DNA of 64,000 nucleotides from Nitrosomonas communis. GTDB lineage: Bacteria > Pseudomonadota > Gammaproteobacteria > Burkholderiales > Nitrosomonadaceae. The stretch spans positions 34,874 through 98,873 of the forward strand of contig NZ_JAGFJM010000140.1 in NCBI RefSeq assembly GCF_024102715.1, in the 5' to 3' direction. A program made the position numbers and the translations under genes. The notes under the pieces are model-generated. The model was not told where the DNA came from, ran no database searches, and worked only from the letters and a program-made list of their open reading frames with translations. This document shows positions 1-9,749 of this stretch, piece after piece; the first letter of the stretch is position 1; every line of letters starts with the position of its first letter.

Positions 1-682
1 GTTCAAAGCCAGAGGTTTCATAATATTGAAAGATTGCATTGACGATTTCAGCTGGTTCATCAATGACCTGAATCAGATTCATATCTTCCGGGGAAATATA
101 ACCTTCATTGATAAGCACCTGCTGAAACCAGTCGAGCAGACCTCGCCAGAAATCCGAACATACTAAAATAATGGGCATTTTTCTCGTTTTGCCTGTTTGC
201 ACTAGTGTTAACGCTTCCATCAGCTCATCTACCGTGCCAAATCCACCAGGCATAACGACATAAGCTGTCGCAAATTTGACGAACATGTATTTTCTAGCAA
301 AAAAATGGCGAAATGATTGACTGACATCCTGATAAATATTACGGTGCTGCTCATGCGGAAGCTGGATATTAAGGCCCACACTGGGAGATTTGCCAAAATA
401 CGCACCTTTGTTGGCAGCTTCCATAATGCCTGGACCGCCGCCAGAAATCACCGAAAAGCCCGCATCCGACAATTGCCGTGCAATGACTTCAGTTAATTTA
501 TAATAGGGGTGATCTGGCTCGGTACGCGCGCTGCCGAATATGCTGACTGCCGGCTGGATATATTCCAAACGCTCTGTACCTTCGACGAACTCTGACATGA
601 TGCCGAATACACGCCATGACTCTTTTATTGACCAAGGTTTTTCCAGAGACTTGATACCGCCCAATTTTTCTTGCAAGCTCAT
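1..682 (-). CDS. LOG family protein (TIGR00730-like), 3' end cut by window edge
   Basis: The minus strand is open from an ATG at 682 to the left edge, so the C-terminus is missing. The translation begins MSLQEKLGGIKSLEKPW and contains SGGGPGIMEAANKGA and the family signature PGGFGTVDE, the nucleotide-binding loop of Rossmann-fold LOG/'lysine decarboxylase-like' proteins. Characterised members are cytokinin riboside 5'-monophosphate phosphoribohydrolases or nucleotide 5'-monophosphate nucleosidases; the substrate here is unknown. The gene is divergent from polA with only 16 bp between start codons, so the two promoters must overlap the opposite genes or this short gap. An AGAGG-like ribosome site is not evident on the minus strand. 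The family call is firm, the function is not. Confidence 0.85.
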   Translation of the reverse strand, partial: MSLQEKLGGIKSLEKPWSIKESWRVFGIMSEFVEGTERLEYIQPAVSIFGSARTEPDHPYYKLTEVIARQLSDAGFSVISGGGPGIMEAANKGAYFGKSPSVGLNIQLPHEQHRNIYQDVSQSFRHFFARKYMFVKFATAYVVMPGGFGTVDELMEALTLVQTGKTRKMPIILVCSDFWRGLLDWFQQVLINEGYISPEDMNLIQVIDEPAEIVNAIFQYYETSGFE

Positions 683-698
683 AGAGGTCCTTTTCTAA

Positions 699-3434
699 AT
701 GAAAACGCTTTTGTTAGTTGATGGTTCATCTTATTTGTACCGTGCTTTTCATGCATTACCCGATTTACGTAACCGACAGAATGAACCAACTAGCGCAATT
801 TACGGTGTGCTTAACATGCTACGCCGCCTGCACAAGGAATACCATGCAGATTATAGCGCGTGCGTGTTTGATGCAAAAGGCAAAACTTTTCGTGATGAGA
901 TTTACCCGCAATATAAAGCGCACCGCCCTTCAATGCCGGCGGATTTGTCTCAGCAAATTGCACCATTGCATGAATGCATCGAGGCGATGGGCTGGCCTTT
1001 GCTGATCATAGAAGGGGTTGAGGCGGATGATGTGATCGGGACACTCGCTAAAAAAGCGAATCAGGCAGGCATGCAATGCATTATTTCCACAGGTGATAAA
1101 GATATTGCACAGTTGGTTAATTCTGATATCAAATTGATTAATACCATGAACAATGAGATGCTGGATGAAGCGGGTGTGCAGAAGAAATTTGGTGTCGCTC
1201 CTGCGCAAATACTCGATTACCTGGCATTGGTGGGAGATAGCACGGATAACATTCCAGGCGTTGAGAAAGTAGGACCGAAAACGGCAGTGAAATGGCTGGC
1301 ACAATATGGTGCTCTGGATAATATCATCGCACATGCCAATGAAATAGGCGGAGTTGTCGGAGAGAATTTGCGCAAGGCAATACCTTGGTTGCAGATATCT
1401 CGTACCTTGCTGATGATTAAGTGTGATGTGGCACTGCCGCTTGATTTGCATGACTTGGTCATGAGGCCGCAAAATACGCAAAAGCTGGTGATGCTCTTTG
1501 ACCAGCTGGACTTTAAATCATGGTTGCGGGAGCTGCAGCAAAATGGGCAGTTAGGTGCTGCTCATTCAGATCCTGCGTCAGCGGCCGATCAGCAACGTAA
1601 AATAGCGCACTTGCCTGGAGGAGAGATTGCGTCTGCTTATGAAACCATTTTCACAGAGGAACAGCTCGAACAATGGTTGGTGCGCTGTGAGGCGACTCCG
1701 CTGGTTTCGCTCGATACTGAAACGACCAGTTTGAGCCCGATGCAGGCGCAACTGATAGGAATTTCATTATGCATTGAGCCCGGCGAAGCAGCTTATTTGC
1801 CGCTCGCGCATCGCTTTCCCGGCGCGCCGCAGCAATTGGATATCAGTTTGGTGTTAAGTAAAATGAAACCCTGGCTTGAGAATCCGGCAAAATTGAAAGT
1901 CGGACAGAACCTGAAATACGATAAGCATGTTTTTGCCAATCATGGCGTCAGTCTGAATGGTATTGTCCACGATACGCTGCTGCAGTCTTATGTGCTGGAA
2001 TCCCATCAATCGCATAACATGGATAGCCTGGCATTACGTCATTTGGGGATAAAAACGATTACCTATGATGACATAACTGGTAAGGGCGCCAGCCGGATTG
2101 GCTTTGATCAGGTAATGATTGAGCAGGCCACCTGTTACGCGGCAGAAGATGCTGATATCACACTGCAATTGCATCAGTGCTTGTACCCTAAAATTGAAAG
2201 TCAGACGCAACTTGATTATATTTATCGTGAGCTGGAGCTACCACTGCTGAATGTATTGTTTCAGATTGAGCGTAATGGCGTGCTGCTGGACGTGGCGCTT
2301 TTGCATGCGCAAAGCCGTGAGCTGGAAACACAGTTGCTGGCGCTGGAACAACAGGCTTATTTGATTGCTGGACAAGCATTCAACTTGAATTCAACCAAGC
2401 AAATCCAGGAAATGCTGTTTAACCAGCTTAAATTGCCGGTCCTCAAGAAAACACCCAAAGGCTTGCCATCGACCGATGAAGACGTGTTGCAACAACTTGC
2501 GCAAGATTATCCGCTGCCCAAGCTGCTGCTTGAATACCGGGGTTTGGCTAAACTCAAGTCGACCTATACTGACAAATTGCCGTTAATGGTAGATGGCAAT
2601 ACCCGGCGAGTGCATACCAATTATGCACAAGCAGTTGCTGTCACCGGCCGGTTGGCGAGCAATGATCCAAATTTGCAAAATATTCCGGTACGCAGACAGG
2701 AAGGTCGACGTATTCGTGAAGCATTCATAGCACCTGCTGGTTGTCGTATTATTTCGGCGGATTATTCCCAGATTGAGTTGCGCATCATGGCGCATATTTC
2801 CCGGGATGAAGGATTGCTTAAGGCATTTGCTGCGGATGAGGATATTCACCGTGCCACCGCAGCCGAAGTGTTTGGCGTAGCGGCGGATCAAATTGATCAA
2901 GAGCAGCGCCGCTACGCCAAGGTGATTAATTTCGGACTCATTTATGGTATGTCGGATTTTGGCTTGGCAAACCAATTAGGAATTGAACGCAGTGCCGCGC
3001 GCGTTTATATCGACCGTTATTTCGCCCGTTATCCCGGGGTGGCTGATTATATGCAGAGAACCCGGCTGCAGGCCAGGGAAAAAGGCTATGTCGAAACTGT
3101 CTTCGGACGCCGCTTATGGCTGCCGGAAATCAACAGTTCCAATCACAATCGCAGATTGGGTGCGGAACGTGCTGCGATCAATGCGCCTATGCAAGGAACA
3201 GCAGCAGATATCATTAAACTTGCCATGATTGCCGTGCATGACTGGCTGCTAAAGGAAAAAATGGGAAGCAAGCTGATTATGCAGGTTCATGACGAATTGG
3301 TGCTGGAAGTGCCGGATGAGGAAGTAGACATCATAAAAAACAGATTGCCGTACTTAATGGAGAATGTCAGCAAACTAAATGTGCCATTACGCGTCGAAGT
3401 GGGAGTGGGTGATAATTGGGAGCAGGCTCATTAA
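699..3434 (+). CDS. polA: DNA polymerase I
   Basis: A full-length 911-residue polymerase I that fills gaps in repair and removes Okazaki primers. Domains in order: N-terminal 5'-3' exonuclease (about 1-290, with GDSTDNIPGVEKVGPKTA), 3'-5' proofreading exonuclease (about 320-500) retaining the catalytic D339-x-E341, and the family A polymerase domain. In the latter, motif A is DYSQIELR, motif B is RRYAKVINFGLIYG, and motif C is H864-D865-E866 near the C-terminus. Both exonuclease domains look intact, unlike some polymerase I proteins that have lost proofreading. The length is close to that of E. coli PolA (928 aa). It is followed by pepP after 63 bp, and no strong terminator is seen between them, so read-through is possible. 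Confidence 0.98.
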   Translation: MKTLLLVDGSSYLYRAFHALPDLRNRQNEPTSAIYGVLNMLRRLHKEYHADYSACVFDAKGKTFRDEIYPQYKAHRPSMPADLSQQIAPLHECIEAMGWPLLIIEGVEADDVIGTLAKKANQAGMQCIISTGDKDIAQLVNSDIKLINTMNNEMLDEAGVQKKFGVAPAQILDYLALVGDSTDNIPGVEKVGPKTAVKWLAQYGALDNIIAHANEIGGVVGENLRKAIPWLQISRTLLMIKCDVALPLDLHDLVMRPQNTQKLVMLFDQLDFKSWLRELQQNGQLGAAHSDPASAADQQRKIAHLPGGEIASAYETIFTEEQLEQWLVRCEATPLVSLDTETTSLSPMQAQLIGISLCIEPGEAAYLPLAHRFPGAPQQLDISLVLSKMKPWLENPAKLKVGQNLKYDKHVFANHGVSLNGIVHDTLLQSYVLESHQSHNMDSLALRHLGIKTITYDDITGKGASRIGFDQVMIEQATCYAAEDADITLQLHQCLYPKIESQTQLDYIYRELELPLLNVLFQIERNGVLLDVALLHAQSRELETQLLALEQQAYLIAGQAFNLNSTKQIQEMLFNQLKLPVLKKTPKGLPSTDEDVLQQLAQDYPLPKLLLEYRGLAKLKSTYTDKLPLMVDGNTRRVHTNYAQAVAVTGRLASNDPNLQNIPVRRQEGRRIREAFIAPAGCRIISADYSQIELRIMAHISRDEGLLKAFAADEDIHRATAAEVFGVAADQIDQEQRRYAKVINFGLIYGMSDFGLANQLGIERSAARVYIDRYFARYPGVADYMQRTRLQAREKGYVETVFGRRLWLPEINSSNHNRRLGAERAAINAPMQGTAADIIKLAMIAVHDWLLKEKMGSKLIMQVHDELVLEVPDEEVDIIKNRLPYLMENVSKLNVPLRVEVGVGDNWEQAH

Positions 3435-3497
3435 TCTTCAGGAAAATGGTCATTTTGCGTTGCTTTTGCTGTTATTTCCTGTAAAAATCAAACCATT

Positions 3498-4805
3498 ATG
3501 AATCAGATCAAAACTTTTAGCGATCGACGGTCGCACTTACTATCGCAAATGCAGACAGGTGTTGCCATCATTGCAACTTCGCCTCTAAGAATCAGAAACC
3601 GGGATGCGTTTTATCCCTATCGCTTTGATAGCTATTTTTATTATCTCACGGGCTTTGATGAACCTGAGGCGGTACTGGTCATGATTGCTGCGAATAGTCA
3701 GGGAAATGCGGAACAAATCCTGTTTTGCCGGGAAAAGGATAAGGAACGTGAAATCTGGGATGGCTTTCGTTACGGCCCCGATGCGGCACGGGAAGCGTAT
3801 GGTTTTGATGCTGCTTACCCCATCGCCAAATTGAACGAATGGATACCGAAATTACTTGAGAATCAGCCAACCGTCTATTCCATGTTGGGGCAGGATGCGG
3901 GATGGGATGCATGTCTCATCAGCTGGATCAATCGTGTGCGGGAGCAAGTGCGAAGTGGTGTATCCGCACCCAATGAAATACGCGATGTGCGCCATATTCT
4001 GGATGAAATGCGCTTGTTCAAAAGCGAGGAGGAGCTTTCGCTTATGCGTCATGCCGCCAGGATTTCTGCTGGCGCGCATTGCCGGGCAATGCAGAAAGTC
4101 AAGCCAGGCATGTATGAATATGAGATCGAAGCTGAGTTATTGCACGAGTTTCGCCGGCATGGCGCGCAGGCGCCTGCCTATTCACCCATTGTGGCAGGGG
4201 GCGCCAATGCGTGCGTATTGCATTACATCGAAAATAGTGCGCAGCTTAATTCCGGTGATTTGCTGCTGATCGATGCCGGCTGCGAATTTAACGGTTACGC
4301 CGCCGATATCACGCGTACTTTTCCGGTAGATAGAAGATTTACCTCGGCGAAAAAAGATGTTTACCAGTTGGTGCTTGCGGCGCAAATGGCAGCAATCGCA
4401 ACGGTGCAACCGGGCAATAGTTGGGATAGGCCCCATCAAGCTGCTTTACAGGTGCTTGCTCAGGGACTGATCGATCTGGGTCTTTGCCAAGGCAGCGCAG
4501 ATGCAGTAATTGAGTCAGAAGATTACAAACGTTTTTATATGCACCGTACCGGCCACTGGCTGGGATTGGATGTGCACGATGCAGGAGAATATAAACAGAA
4601 TGGTCAGTGGCGTTGTTTGTCAGCCGGGATGACTTTGACGGTGGAGCCAGGATGTTATATTCGGCCAGCGGATAATGTGCCGCAGCATTTCTGGAATATC
4701 GGTGTGCGTATCGAGGATGACGTGGCAGTGACAGCTGCCGGTCATGAAGTGTTGACTGTTGCCGCACCTAAAACGGTGGAGGAAATTGAGGAGTTGTTAT
4801 CATGA
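3498..4805 (+). CDS. pepP: Xaa-Pro aminopeptidase (aminopeptidase P)
   Basis: A 435-residue cytosolic M24B metallopeptidase that removes an N-terminal residue preceding proline. The N-terminal 'creatinase' domain (about 1-170) includes FYPYRFDSYFYYLTGFDEPEA. The pita-bread catalytic domain carries the expected dinuclear metal ligands: Asp in LLIDAGCEFNGYAADITRTFP (two Asp), His in HRTGHWLGLDVHDAG, Glu in TVEPGCYI and Glu in RIEDDV. Length and motif order match E. coli PepP (441 aa). The stop codon overlaps the start of the next small membrane gene by 4 bp (ATGA), which implies translational coupling. Confidence 0.95.
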   Translation: MNQIKTFSDRRSHLLSQMQTGVAIIATSPLRIRNRDAFYPYRFDSYFYYLTGFDEPEAVLVMIAANSQGNAEQILFCREKDKEREIWDGFRYGPDAAREAYGFDAAYPIAKLNEWIPKLLENQPTVYSMLGQDAGWDACLISWINRVREQVRSGVSAPNEIRDVRHILDEMRLFKSEEELSLMRHAARISAGAHCRAMQKVKPGMYEYEIEAELLHEFRRHGAQAPAYSPIVAGGANACVLHYIENSAQLNSGDLLLIDAGCEFNGYAADITRTFPVDRRFTSAKKDVYQLVLAAQMAAIATVQPGNSWDRPHQAALQVLAQGLIDLGLCQGSADAVIESEDYKRFYMHRTGHWLGLDVHDAGEYKQNGQWRCLSAGMTLTVEPGCYIRPADNVPQHFWNIGVRIEDDVAVTAAGHEVLTVAAPKTVEEIEELLS

Positions 4806-5128
4806 ATGATGAGCACAGAAAAATCATCATTAGTAGAATTTATCGACAGACGGGGCCGTTACCAAACGAACCCATTTCTCCATTGCAACGCTGGTTATTT
4901 TACTTAGCGCTTATTCCAGTGCTTATCGGCCTACTGATTCTGGGTGTGTTCTTTTTTTCGATTTTTCTTGCTCTGTTTGTGATCATCGTTGCTGGTATAG
5001 GAATAAGATTCTGGTGGCTACGACACAAACTGCAAAACTCCACTCGATTTGATGAGCAAGAGAAGCGTGTTGACATTGAAGATGCCGAGATTATTGAAAC
5101 CAGAACCAACAAACCCGGCCATAGGTAA
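4802..5128 (+). CDS. Small membrane protein of unknown function
   Basis: 108 residues, coupled to pepP by an ATGA overlap. After a short charged N-terminus (MNDEHRKIIISRIYRQ), a long hydrophobic stretch of about residues 30-65 could form two closely spaced membrane helices or one hairpin (FYLALIPVLIGLLILGVFFF, then FLALFVIIVAGIGIRF). The tail is charged and acidic (RFDEQEKRVDIEDAEIIETR). I do not recognise a characterised family. The strong coupling and the convergent hairpin just downstream (5259-5279) support it as a real gene and the last one of the polA-pepP direction. Confidence 0.7.
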   Translation: MNDEHRKIIISRIYRQTGPLPNEPISPLQRWLFYLALIPVLIGLLILGVFFFSIFLALFVIIVAGIGIRFWWLRHKLQNSTRFDEQEKRVDIEDAEIIETRTNKPGHR

Positions 5129-5258
5129 AGTAACTTTGCATAAAGTAATCTCGAGGTAGTAAACGTACTGCCGGAATCTACAACAGGAAAAGCAACGTGG
5201 ATAATTGAGCGTGAGCGCCTGGAGTGTATTGAGTGCTTGTTGCGTTTTTGCGAAAGCA

Positions 5259-5279
5259 ACCCCCGGTTTTGCCGGGGGT
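5259..5279 (+). terminator. GC-rich hairpin between convergent genes
   Basis: The arms ACCCCCGG and CCGGGGGT form an 8-bp stem with a 5-base loop. It lies between the end of the small membrane gene (plus) and the end of the dynamin-like gene (minus). The tail after the stem is only moderately T-rich (ATTGATTT), so it may work as a weak bidirectional terminator. A second small inverted repeat (GTTGC/GCAAC, 5239-5260) abuts it. Confidence 0.55.
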
Positions 5280-5352
5280 ATTGATTTAGAGTCTGCTATT
5301 AGAAAAATAAGACTGATTTCTTAGTCTTAATAGGGCTGCCTTGGTTGAATTA

Positions 5353-6879
5353 TTATTCTTGTCGTGACTGTTCGGTTTTGGTTTCAGTCGCGGCTACACT
5401 TTCGGCAGTGGATTCCTCTTCTTCAGTTGCAACCTCAGCTTTGCGGCCAGATGGATTGGTAAATTGATCATTCAATGACTGGATATAATCATTGGCTTCA
5501 TTCTTGACCTGGTTAAGTATCAGTTGGTTGGTCGCATTCCAGCCAGCCGGTTTTTGTAAAAACATGGGCCGATAGGCTGCGGTGCTTTTAATGAAGGCCT
5601 GTGTATATTGCTGACAGGCGGTATGATCATGACCAAATTCCGCGGGAAGTTTCCGGATGATGCTGTTGGCAGCTTTGCTACGGACGGTAAAATGAATATA
5701 GCCAATCACGCCTAGTAACAAGGCAAGCATCACGAGTGAAGATGTTTCACATGCCATGATATTTTCACCAAATGTTTTCAACAGATTCCAGCTGTCGGTT
5801 TGGTATAAAACCAAGCCGCTTAGAACCAGCAGCATGCTGAATAAAATGCTGTCAAACAGGATTACACGCTTTTTCCAGCTGTGCAGCATGCTGGTAAGCT
5901 TGTGAATAGTCTGATTCTCAATAGTTTCTGCCGTTTGCTCAAGCATGCCGGCGATGCGATAAGATCGCTCAACTTCGATTTGCTGCATGCGCGTATTGAT
6001 CTCTGCCATATCTTCATCACGTTTTTTCTCGTAACGTTCTTTGATTTGTGCATCGCCAATCGGAGATGCTGCGTCAGGATTATAAATCCGGTAAAACTTA
6101 CCCGCCAGTAAGCCTGCTTGGGCCAGGGAACGTTGCCAGGCAGAGACAACTTCTTCTGGATTGTCTTCTTTGGCGGTGATATCCATTTGGTTGAGGATAT
6201 AAAGGAATTTATTTGAGTCTGCACGATTAATTGTGCCTGCCACCAGATATTCCAGGGTATCTTTCATAGCGCCTGGTTCGGGGTGACGTGCATCAAAGAA
6301 TACGAGTACCAAATCAGATAAATCAATGATATGTTGGGTCAGCCGCAAAGTGGAGTTACGCTGACTGTCTGCATCGAATCCAGGAGAATCGATCATAATC
6401 TTGCCGCGGATTTTTTCGGAAGGGCATGTTTTTAGCTGAATATAAGCATCGATACGCTGCGGTCCAGCTTCTGAAATTTCTGTAATACTGCGGCTGATTT
6501 GGTAAAAAGGAAAACGCGGATCAGCATCTAATGCGACACCAGGTAATGTCTTGATTTCATCGTCGCTGCTGTAGCAAATCACGGTGAATTTATCGTCGAC
6601 TGCCTGATTGCCCGTACGTTGTAAATGCAGACCTAAATAGGAATTGATAAAAGTTGATTTACCCGCCGAAAAGGTTCCCAGGACAGCAATCATCGGCCAC
6701 CAGGTGACATAGGTTGCATAAGATTCATTTCTGTCCAGCAAGCCGATATCTTGAGCTACACGATCTAACTTGCGAAAACTGTGAACGGCCTTAGTCAATA
6801 CCGGATTATCGGGATGTTCTTCAGCAAGATGTTTTTCGAGGCTTCGCAGGCGCTTATAAATAGTTGAGCTTTGTGGCAT
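5353..6879 (-). CDS. Dynamin-like GTPase with two C-terminal membrane segments
   Basis: A 508-residue protein with a dynamin-type GTPase domain. G1 is GTFSAGKS (residues 68-75), G3 is DSPGFD, and G4 is NQMD. After a helical region it has two hydrophobic segments at about 340-361 (ILFSMLLVLSGLVLYQ) and 380-399 (LVMLALLLGVIGYIHF), then a soluble helix region and a very acidic, low-complexity tail (EVATEEEESTAESVAATETK). This is the layout of bacterial dynamin-like or mitofusin-like proteins that act on membranes. The substrate membrane and partner are unknown; many such proteins occur as pairs, but this one stands alone. An AAGGA ribosome site lies 5 bp before the ATG. GTPase assignment is firm; the physiological role is inference. 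Confidence 0.85.
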   Translation of the reverse strand: MPQSSTIYKRLRSLEKHLAEEHPDNPVLTKAVHSFRKLDRVAQDIGLLDRNESYATYVTWWPMIAVLGTFSAGKSTFINSYLGLHLQRTGNQAVDDKFTVICYSSDDEIKTLPGVALDADPRFPFYQISRSITEISEAGPQRIDAYIQLKTCPSEKIRGKIMIDSPGFDADSQRNSTLRLTQHIIDLSDLVLVFFDARHPEPGAMKDTLEYLVAGTINRADSNKFLYILNQMDITAKEDNPEEVVSAWQRSLAQAGLLAGKFYRIYNPDAASPIGDAQIKERYEKKRDEDMAEINTRMQQIEVERSYRIAGMLEQTAETIENQTIHKLTSMLHSWKKRVILFDSILFSMLLVLSGLVLYQTDSWNLLKTFGENIMACETSSLVMLALLLGVIGYIHFTVRSKAANSIIRKLPAEFGHDHTACQQYTQAFIKSTAAYRPMFLQKPAGWNATNQLILNQVKNEANDYIQSLNDQFTNPSGRKAEVATEEEESTAESVAATETKTEQSRQE

Positions 6880-7024
6880 AGCAATCCTTATTCAATTCGT
6901 TAAATAACAAAGAGTCTAATCAATTAGTCACTCTGGCTTTCAATCCTACTCTGATCTTATTCTATTGCGTCTATCATGCCTTTACAATCAGACACAAGAA
7001 ATAGTGAAGCCTTGCATCACTACT

Positions 7025-7936
7025 TTAGGTTATTTCGGCAAGCAAGCTATCCAGCATTTGCTCTGCTTGACGCAGGTAGCCGCTGCCAAACAGGTTCAGA
7101 TGATTCAAAATATGGTAGAGATTGTACAGTGTTTTGCGGGTAGAGTAGCCAGGATCAAGAGGATAGGCGTCTTGATAGCTTGCATAGAATTGCGCCGGGA
7201 ATCCTCCAAAAAGCTCGGTCATAGCGAGATCGGCTTCACGGTCTCCATAATAGACGGCAGGATCAAATAATACGGGCTGTCCTGTTGTGTCAAAAGAATA
7301 ATTACCGCTCCATAGATCGCCATGCAATAAGCAAGCGTTGATGTGAGATCCAGCGAAGAATGCGTCCAGATCGGCTATAAGACGCTCGCCGCGGGTTTGT
7401 AGTTTGCCGGTATAACCGTTTATGCTGGCAAGCTTAAGCTGATATTCCAGGCGGTTATGACGCCAGAAATGAATCCAGTCAGATGAACGATCGTTCTTTT
7501 GTAAGGTTGAGCCGATTGTATTGTTACGTATCCAGCCGAACTGATCGGAGAAAGTGCGATGCATGTTGGCCAAACTTAAAGCTAATGCATCGGCATGCTG
7601 ATTGGGGGTATGTCTTAATTCCAGATATTCCAGCACTAACCATGCATTAAAATCATTACAACCGCAGCATTTTGGTTCAGGAACGCGCAAGGTATGAGAA
7701 TTCTGTATTTCGCTAAGGCCAGCCGCTTCTGCTTCAAACATTGGCAAGCTGCTTGCTTTATTTAGTTTGACAAAATAGTACTGACCGCTACCCTGGATAT
7801 GATAAGCCTCATTGATACAGCCACCGCCAATAGCGTTGATCTTTTCCAAAACAAAATGAGTGCCGAGGGAAGAAATCTGCTGGACGATTTCTGACCAGGG
7901 AGACTGTGAGGATAAATTACTGATCGATCGCATCAT
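7025..7936 (-). CDS. Fructosamine kinase family protein
   Basis: 303 residues of the fructosamine/ketosamine-3-kinase family (aminoglycoside phosphotransferase fold). The catalytic loop is LLHGDLWSGNYSFD (HGDxxxxN) and the metal-binding segment is LFDPAVYYGDREADLAMTELFGGF, which is diagnostic for this family. Known members phosphorylate sugar moieties on glycated amines or proteins so that the adduct falls off (deglycation repair). It starts 3 bp after the argH stop codon, so the two are probably cotranscribed, although no metabolic link is known. The substrate is inferred from family membership. Confidence 0.9.
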   Translation of the reverse strand: MMRSISNLSSQSPWSEIVQQISSLGTHFVLEKINAIGGGCINEAYHIQGSGQYYFVKLNKASSLPMFEAEAAGLSEIQNSHTLRVPEPKCCGCNDFNAWLVLEYLELRHTPNQHADALALSLANMHRTFSDQFGWIRNNTIGSTLQKNDRSSDWIHFWRHNRLEYQLKLASINGYTGKLQTRGERLIADLDAFFAGSHINACLLHGDLWSGNYSFDTTGQPVLFDPAVYYGDREADLAMTELFGGFPAQFYASYQDAYPLDPGYSTRKTLYNLYHILNHLNLFGSGYLRQAEQMLDSLLAEIT

Positions 7937-7939
7937 GAT

Positions 7940-9346
7940 TTATTGAGTGGATAACTCCTGTCTTGCCTGCATAATCGCGGTGCGGACTTGCGCTGGCGCT
8001 GTTCCACCTGCATGATTGCGGCTTTTGAGGGAACCTTCGAGCGTCAGAATCGAAAAGATATCTTCTTCAATAGCGGCGGAGAACTGCTTCAATTCAGACA
8101 GTGCAAGCTCGCTCAAGTCACAGCTTTTATTTTCAGCAAAACGAACTGCTTGTGCGACGATTTCGTGTGCATCACGGAAGGGCAGGCCCTTTTTGACTAG
8201 ATAATCTGCCAGATCAGTTGCCGTGGCATAACCACGCCTGGCTGCATGACGCATGACGTCATTATTGACAGTTATGCCAGAAAGCATCTCCGTATAAATA
8301 CGCAGTGTGTCCATTAAAGTATCGACGGTATCAAACAAGGGCTCTTTGTCTTCCTGGTTATCCTTGTTATAGGCAAGTGGCTGGGATTTCATCAGCGTCA
8401 GCAGTGCCACCAGATGGCCATTGATACGTCCTGTTTTTCCACGGACCAACTCAGGAACGTCCGGGTTTTTCTTTTGCGGCATAATGGATGAACCGGTACA
8501 AAAACGGTCCGCAAGTCGGATGAAATTGAAGGCTGGACTCATCCAGATAATCAACTCTTCAGAAAAGCGCGACAGGTGCGTCATGATCAGTGCTGCGCAG
8601 GCGCAAAACTCTACTGCGAAATCACGATCCGATACGGCGTCCAGCGAGTTGCGGCAAATACCATCAAAACCAAGCGTTTGCGCGACCATTGCACGGTCAA
8701 TGGGGTAGCTGGTGCCAGCCAGTGCCGCCGCTCCCAGCGGTAATTTATTGACACGCTTGCGACAGTCCAGCAACCTTTCTGAATCTCTGCATAACATCTC
8801 ATAATAAGCCATGAGATGATGGCCGAATGAAACAGGCTGGGCTACTTGCAGATGGGTAAAACCCGGCATCACTGTTTCAGTATGTTGCTCGGCTAGATCC
8901 AATAAAGCTTGCTGCATTTTCCTGATGAGAGTGATGATGTCATCAATCGAGGCCCGTAGATAAAGCCTGATATCGGTTGCAACCTGATCATTACGGGAAC
9001 GGGCAGTATGTAATCTTTTTCCTGCATCGCCGATGAGTGTGGTCAGACGTTTCTCGATATTAAGATGAACATCTTCTAACTCGATGTGCCAGTCAAAGCT
9101 GTTATTGCGAATTTCTTCTAGAATTTGACCGAGTCCGAGCTCGATGGCGGCCAGATCAACTGAGCTGATAACACCTACTGCTGCAAGCATTTGCGCGTGT
9201 GCCAGCGATCCCTGTATATCGTATTCAGCCATTCGTTTATCGAAATTAACTGAGGCGGTGTATCGCTGCACCAATTGAGAAACAGGTTCATTGAATCGCC
9301 CTGACCAAGTCTTGGCATTATTTTCCACTGCGGCTTTTTTCTCCAT
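7940..9346 (-). CDS. argH: Argininosuccinate lyase
   Basis: 468 residues; cleaves argininosuccinate to arginine and fumarate, the last step of arginine synthesis. The fumarase/ASL superfamily signature [12 protein letters not shown], with the catalytic serine loop, is intact. The N-terminal [24 protein letters not shown] is typical of bacterial ArgH. Length matches the family (about 460). The upstream 400 bp on this strand carry its promoter, but I could not pick one out confidently. Confidence 0.97.
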   Translation of the reverse strand: MEKKAAVENNAKTWSGRFNEPVSQLVQRYTASVNFDKRMAEYDIQGSLAHAQMLAAVGVISSVDLAAIELGLGQILEEIRNNSFDWHIELEDVHLNIEKRLTTLIGDAGKRLHTARSRNDQVATDIRLYLRASIDDIITLIRKMQQALLDLAEQHTETVMPGFTHLQVAQPVSFGHHLMAYYEMLCRDSERLLDCRKRVNKLPLGAAALAGTSYPIDRAMVAQTLGFDGICRNSLDAVSDRDFAVEFCACAALIMTHLSRFSEELIIWMSPAFNFIRLADRFCTGSSIMPQKKNPDVPELVRGKTGRINGHLVALLTLMKSQPLAYNKDNQEDKEPLFDTVDTLMDTLRIYTEMLSGITVNNDVMRHAARRGYATATDLADYLVKKGLPFRDAHEIVAQAVRFAENKSCDLSELALSELKQFSAAIEEDIFSILTLEGSLKSRNHAGGTAPAQVRTAIMQARQELSTQ

Positions 9347-9749
9347 TTCGAATGAATATAATTGGATAGTTGTAGGGTTATGAAAGACGATATTCTAACC
9401 TAGAACCGTAATCGGCCGCTTAGTTGGAAAGCTAAGATCATGACATATAGCAGGATTCGCATCGCATGTTGCGCTTTATTGTGGAGGTGATTATGTGTCT
9501 CATGACGTCTTGCTTTGTAGCCGCATCACCGTGCTACTGATGCTGGAGAGTTTGGAATTTTTCCTATTGGCAAATTCTTTGTAATGGCCTCTGTTGTAGT
9601 TGTTTATCCAATCAAAAACAGAGTGATTCAATTTACAACATTCCTTTAGATCCCCCATACAAAATATTATGAACTTTTCTTTGCCTTCAATCCGGAATAG
9701 TGGATAATTGGAGCCTTTCTTTCCTGTCACATCAACAAGGAGCTATTTC
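9347..9749. other. Intergenic region without a supported gene
   Basis: About 400 bp between the divergent argH and the single-TM protein. A small inverted repeat (CTTAG/CTAAG, 9419-9436) and a 76-codon minus-strand reading frame (9500-9730) are present. The frame has no recognisable family and no good ribosome site. The region must hold promoters for both neighbours. Confidence 0.5.

Noticed and set aside
930-1481. 183-codon minus-strand frame inside polA
   Set aside because: Antisense to the conserved 5'-3' exonuclease domain; Cys/His/Ile-rich composition without a domain.
9500-9730. 76-codon minus-strand frame between argH and the sensor-like gene
   Set aside because: No ribosome site, no family resemblance, and it runs into the leader of the opposite gene; likely chance.
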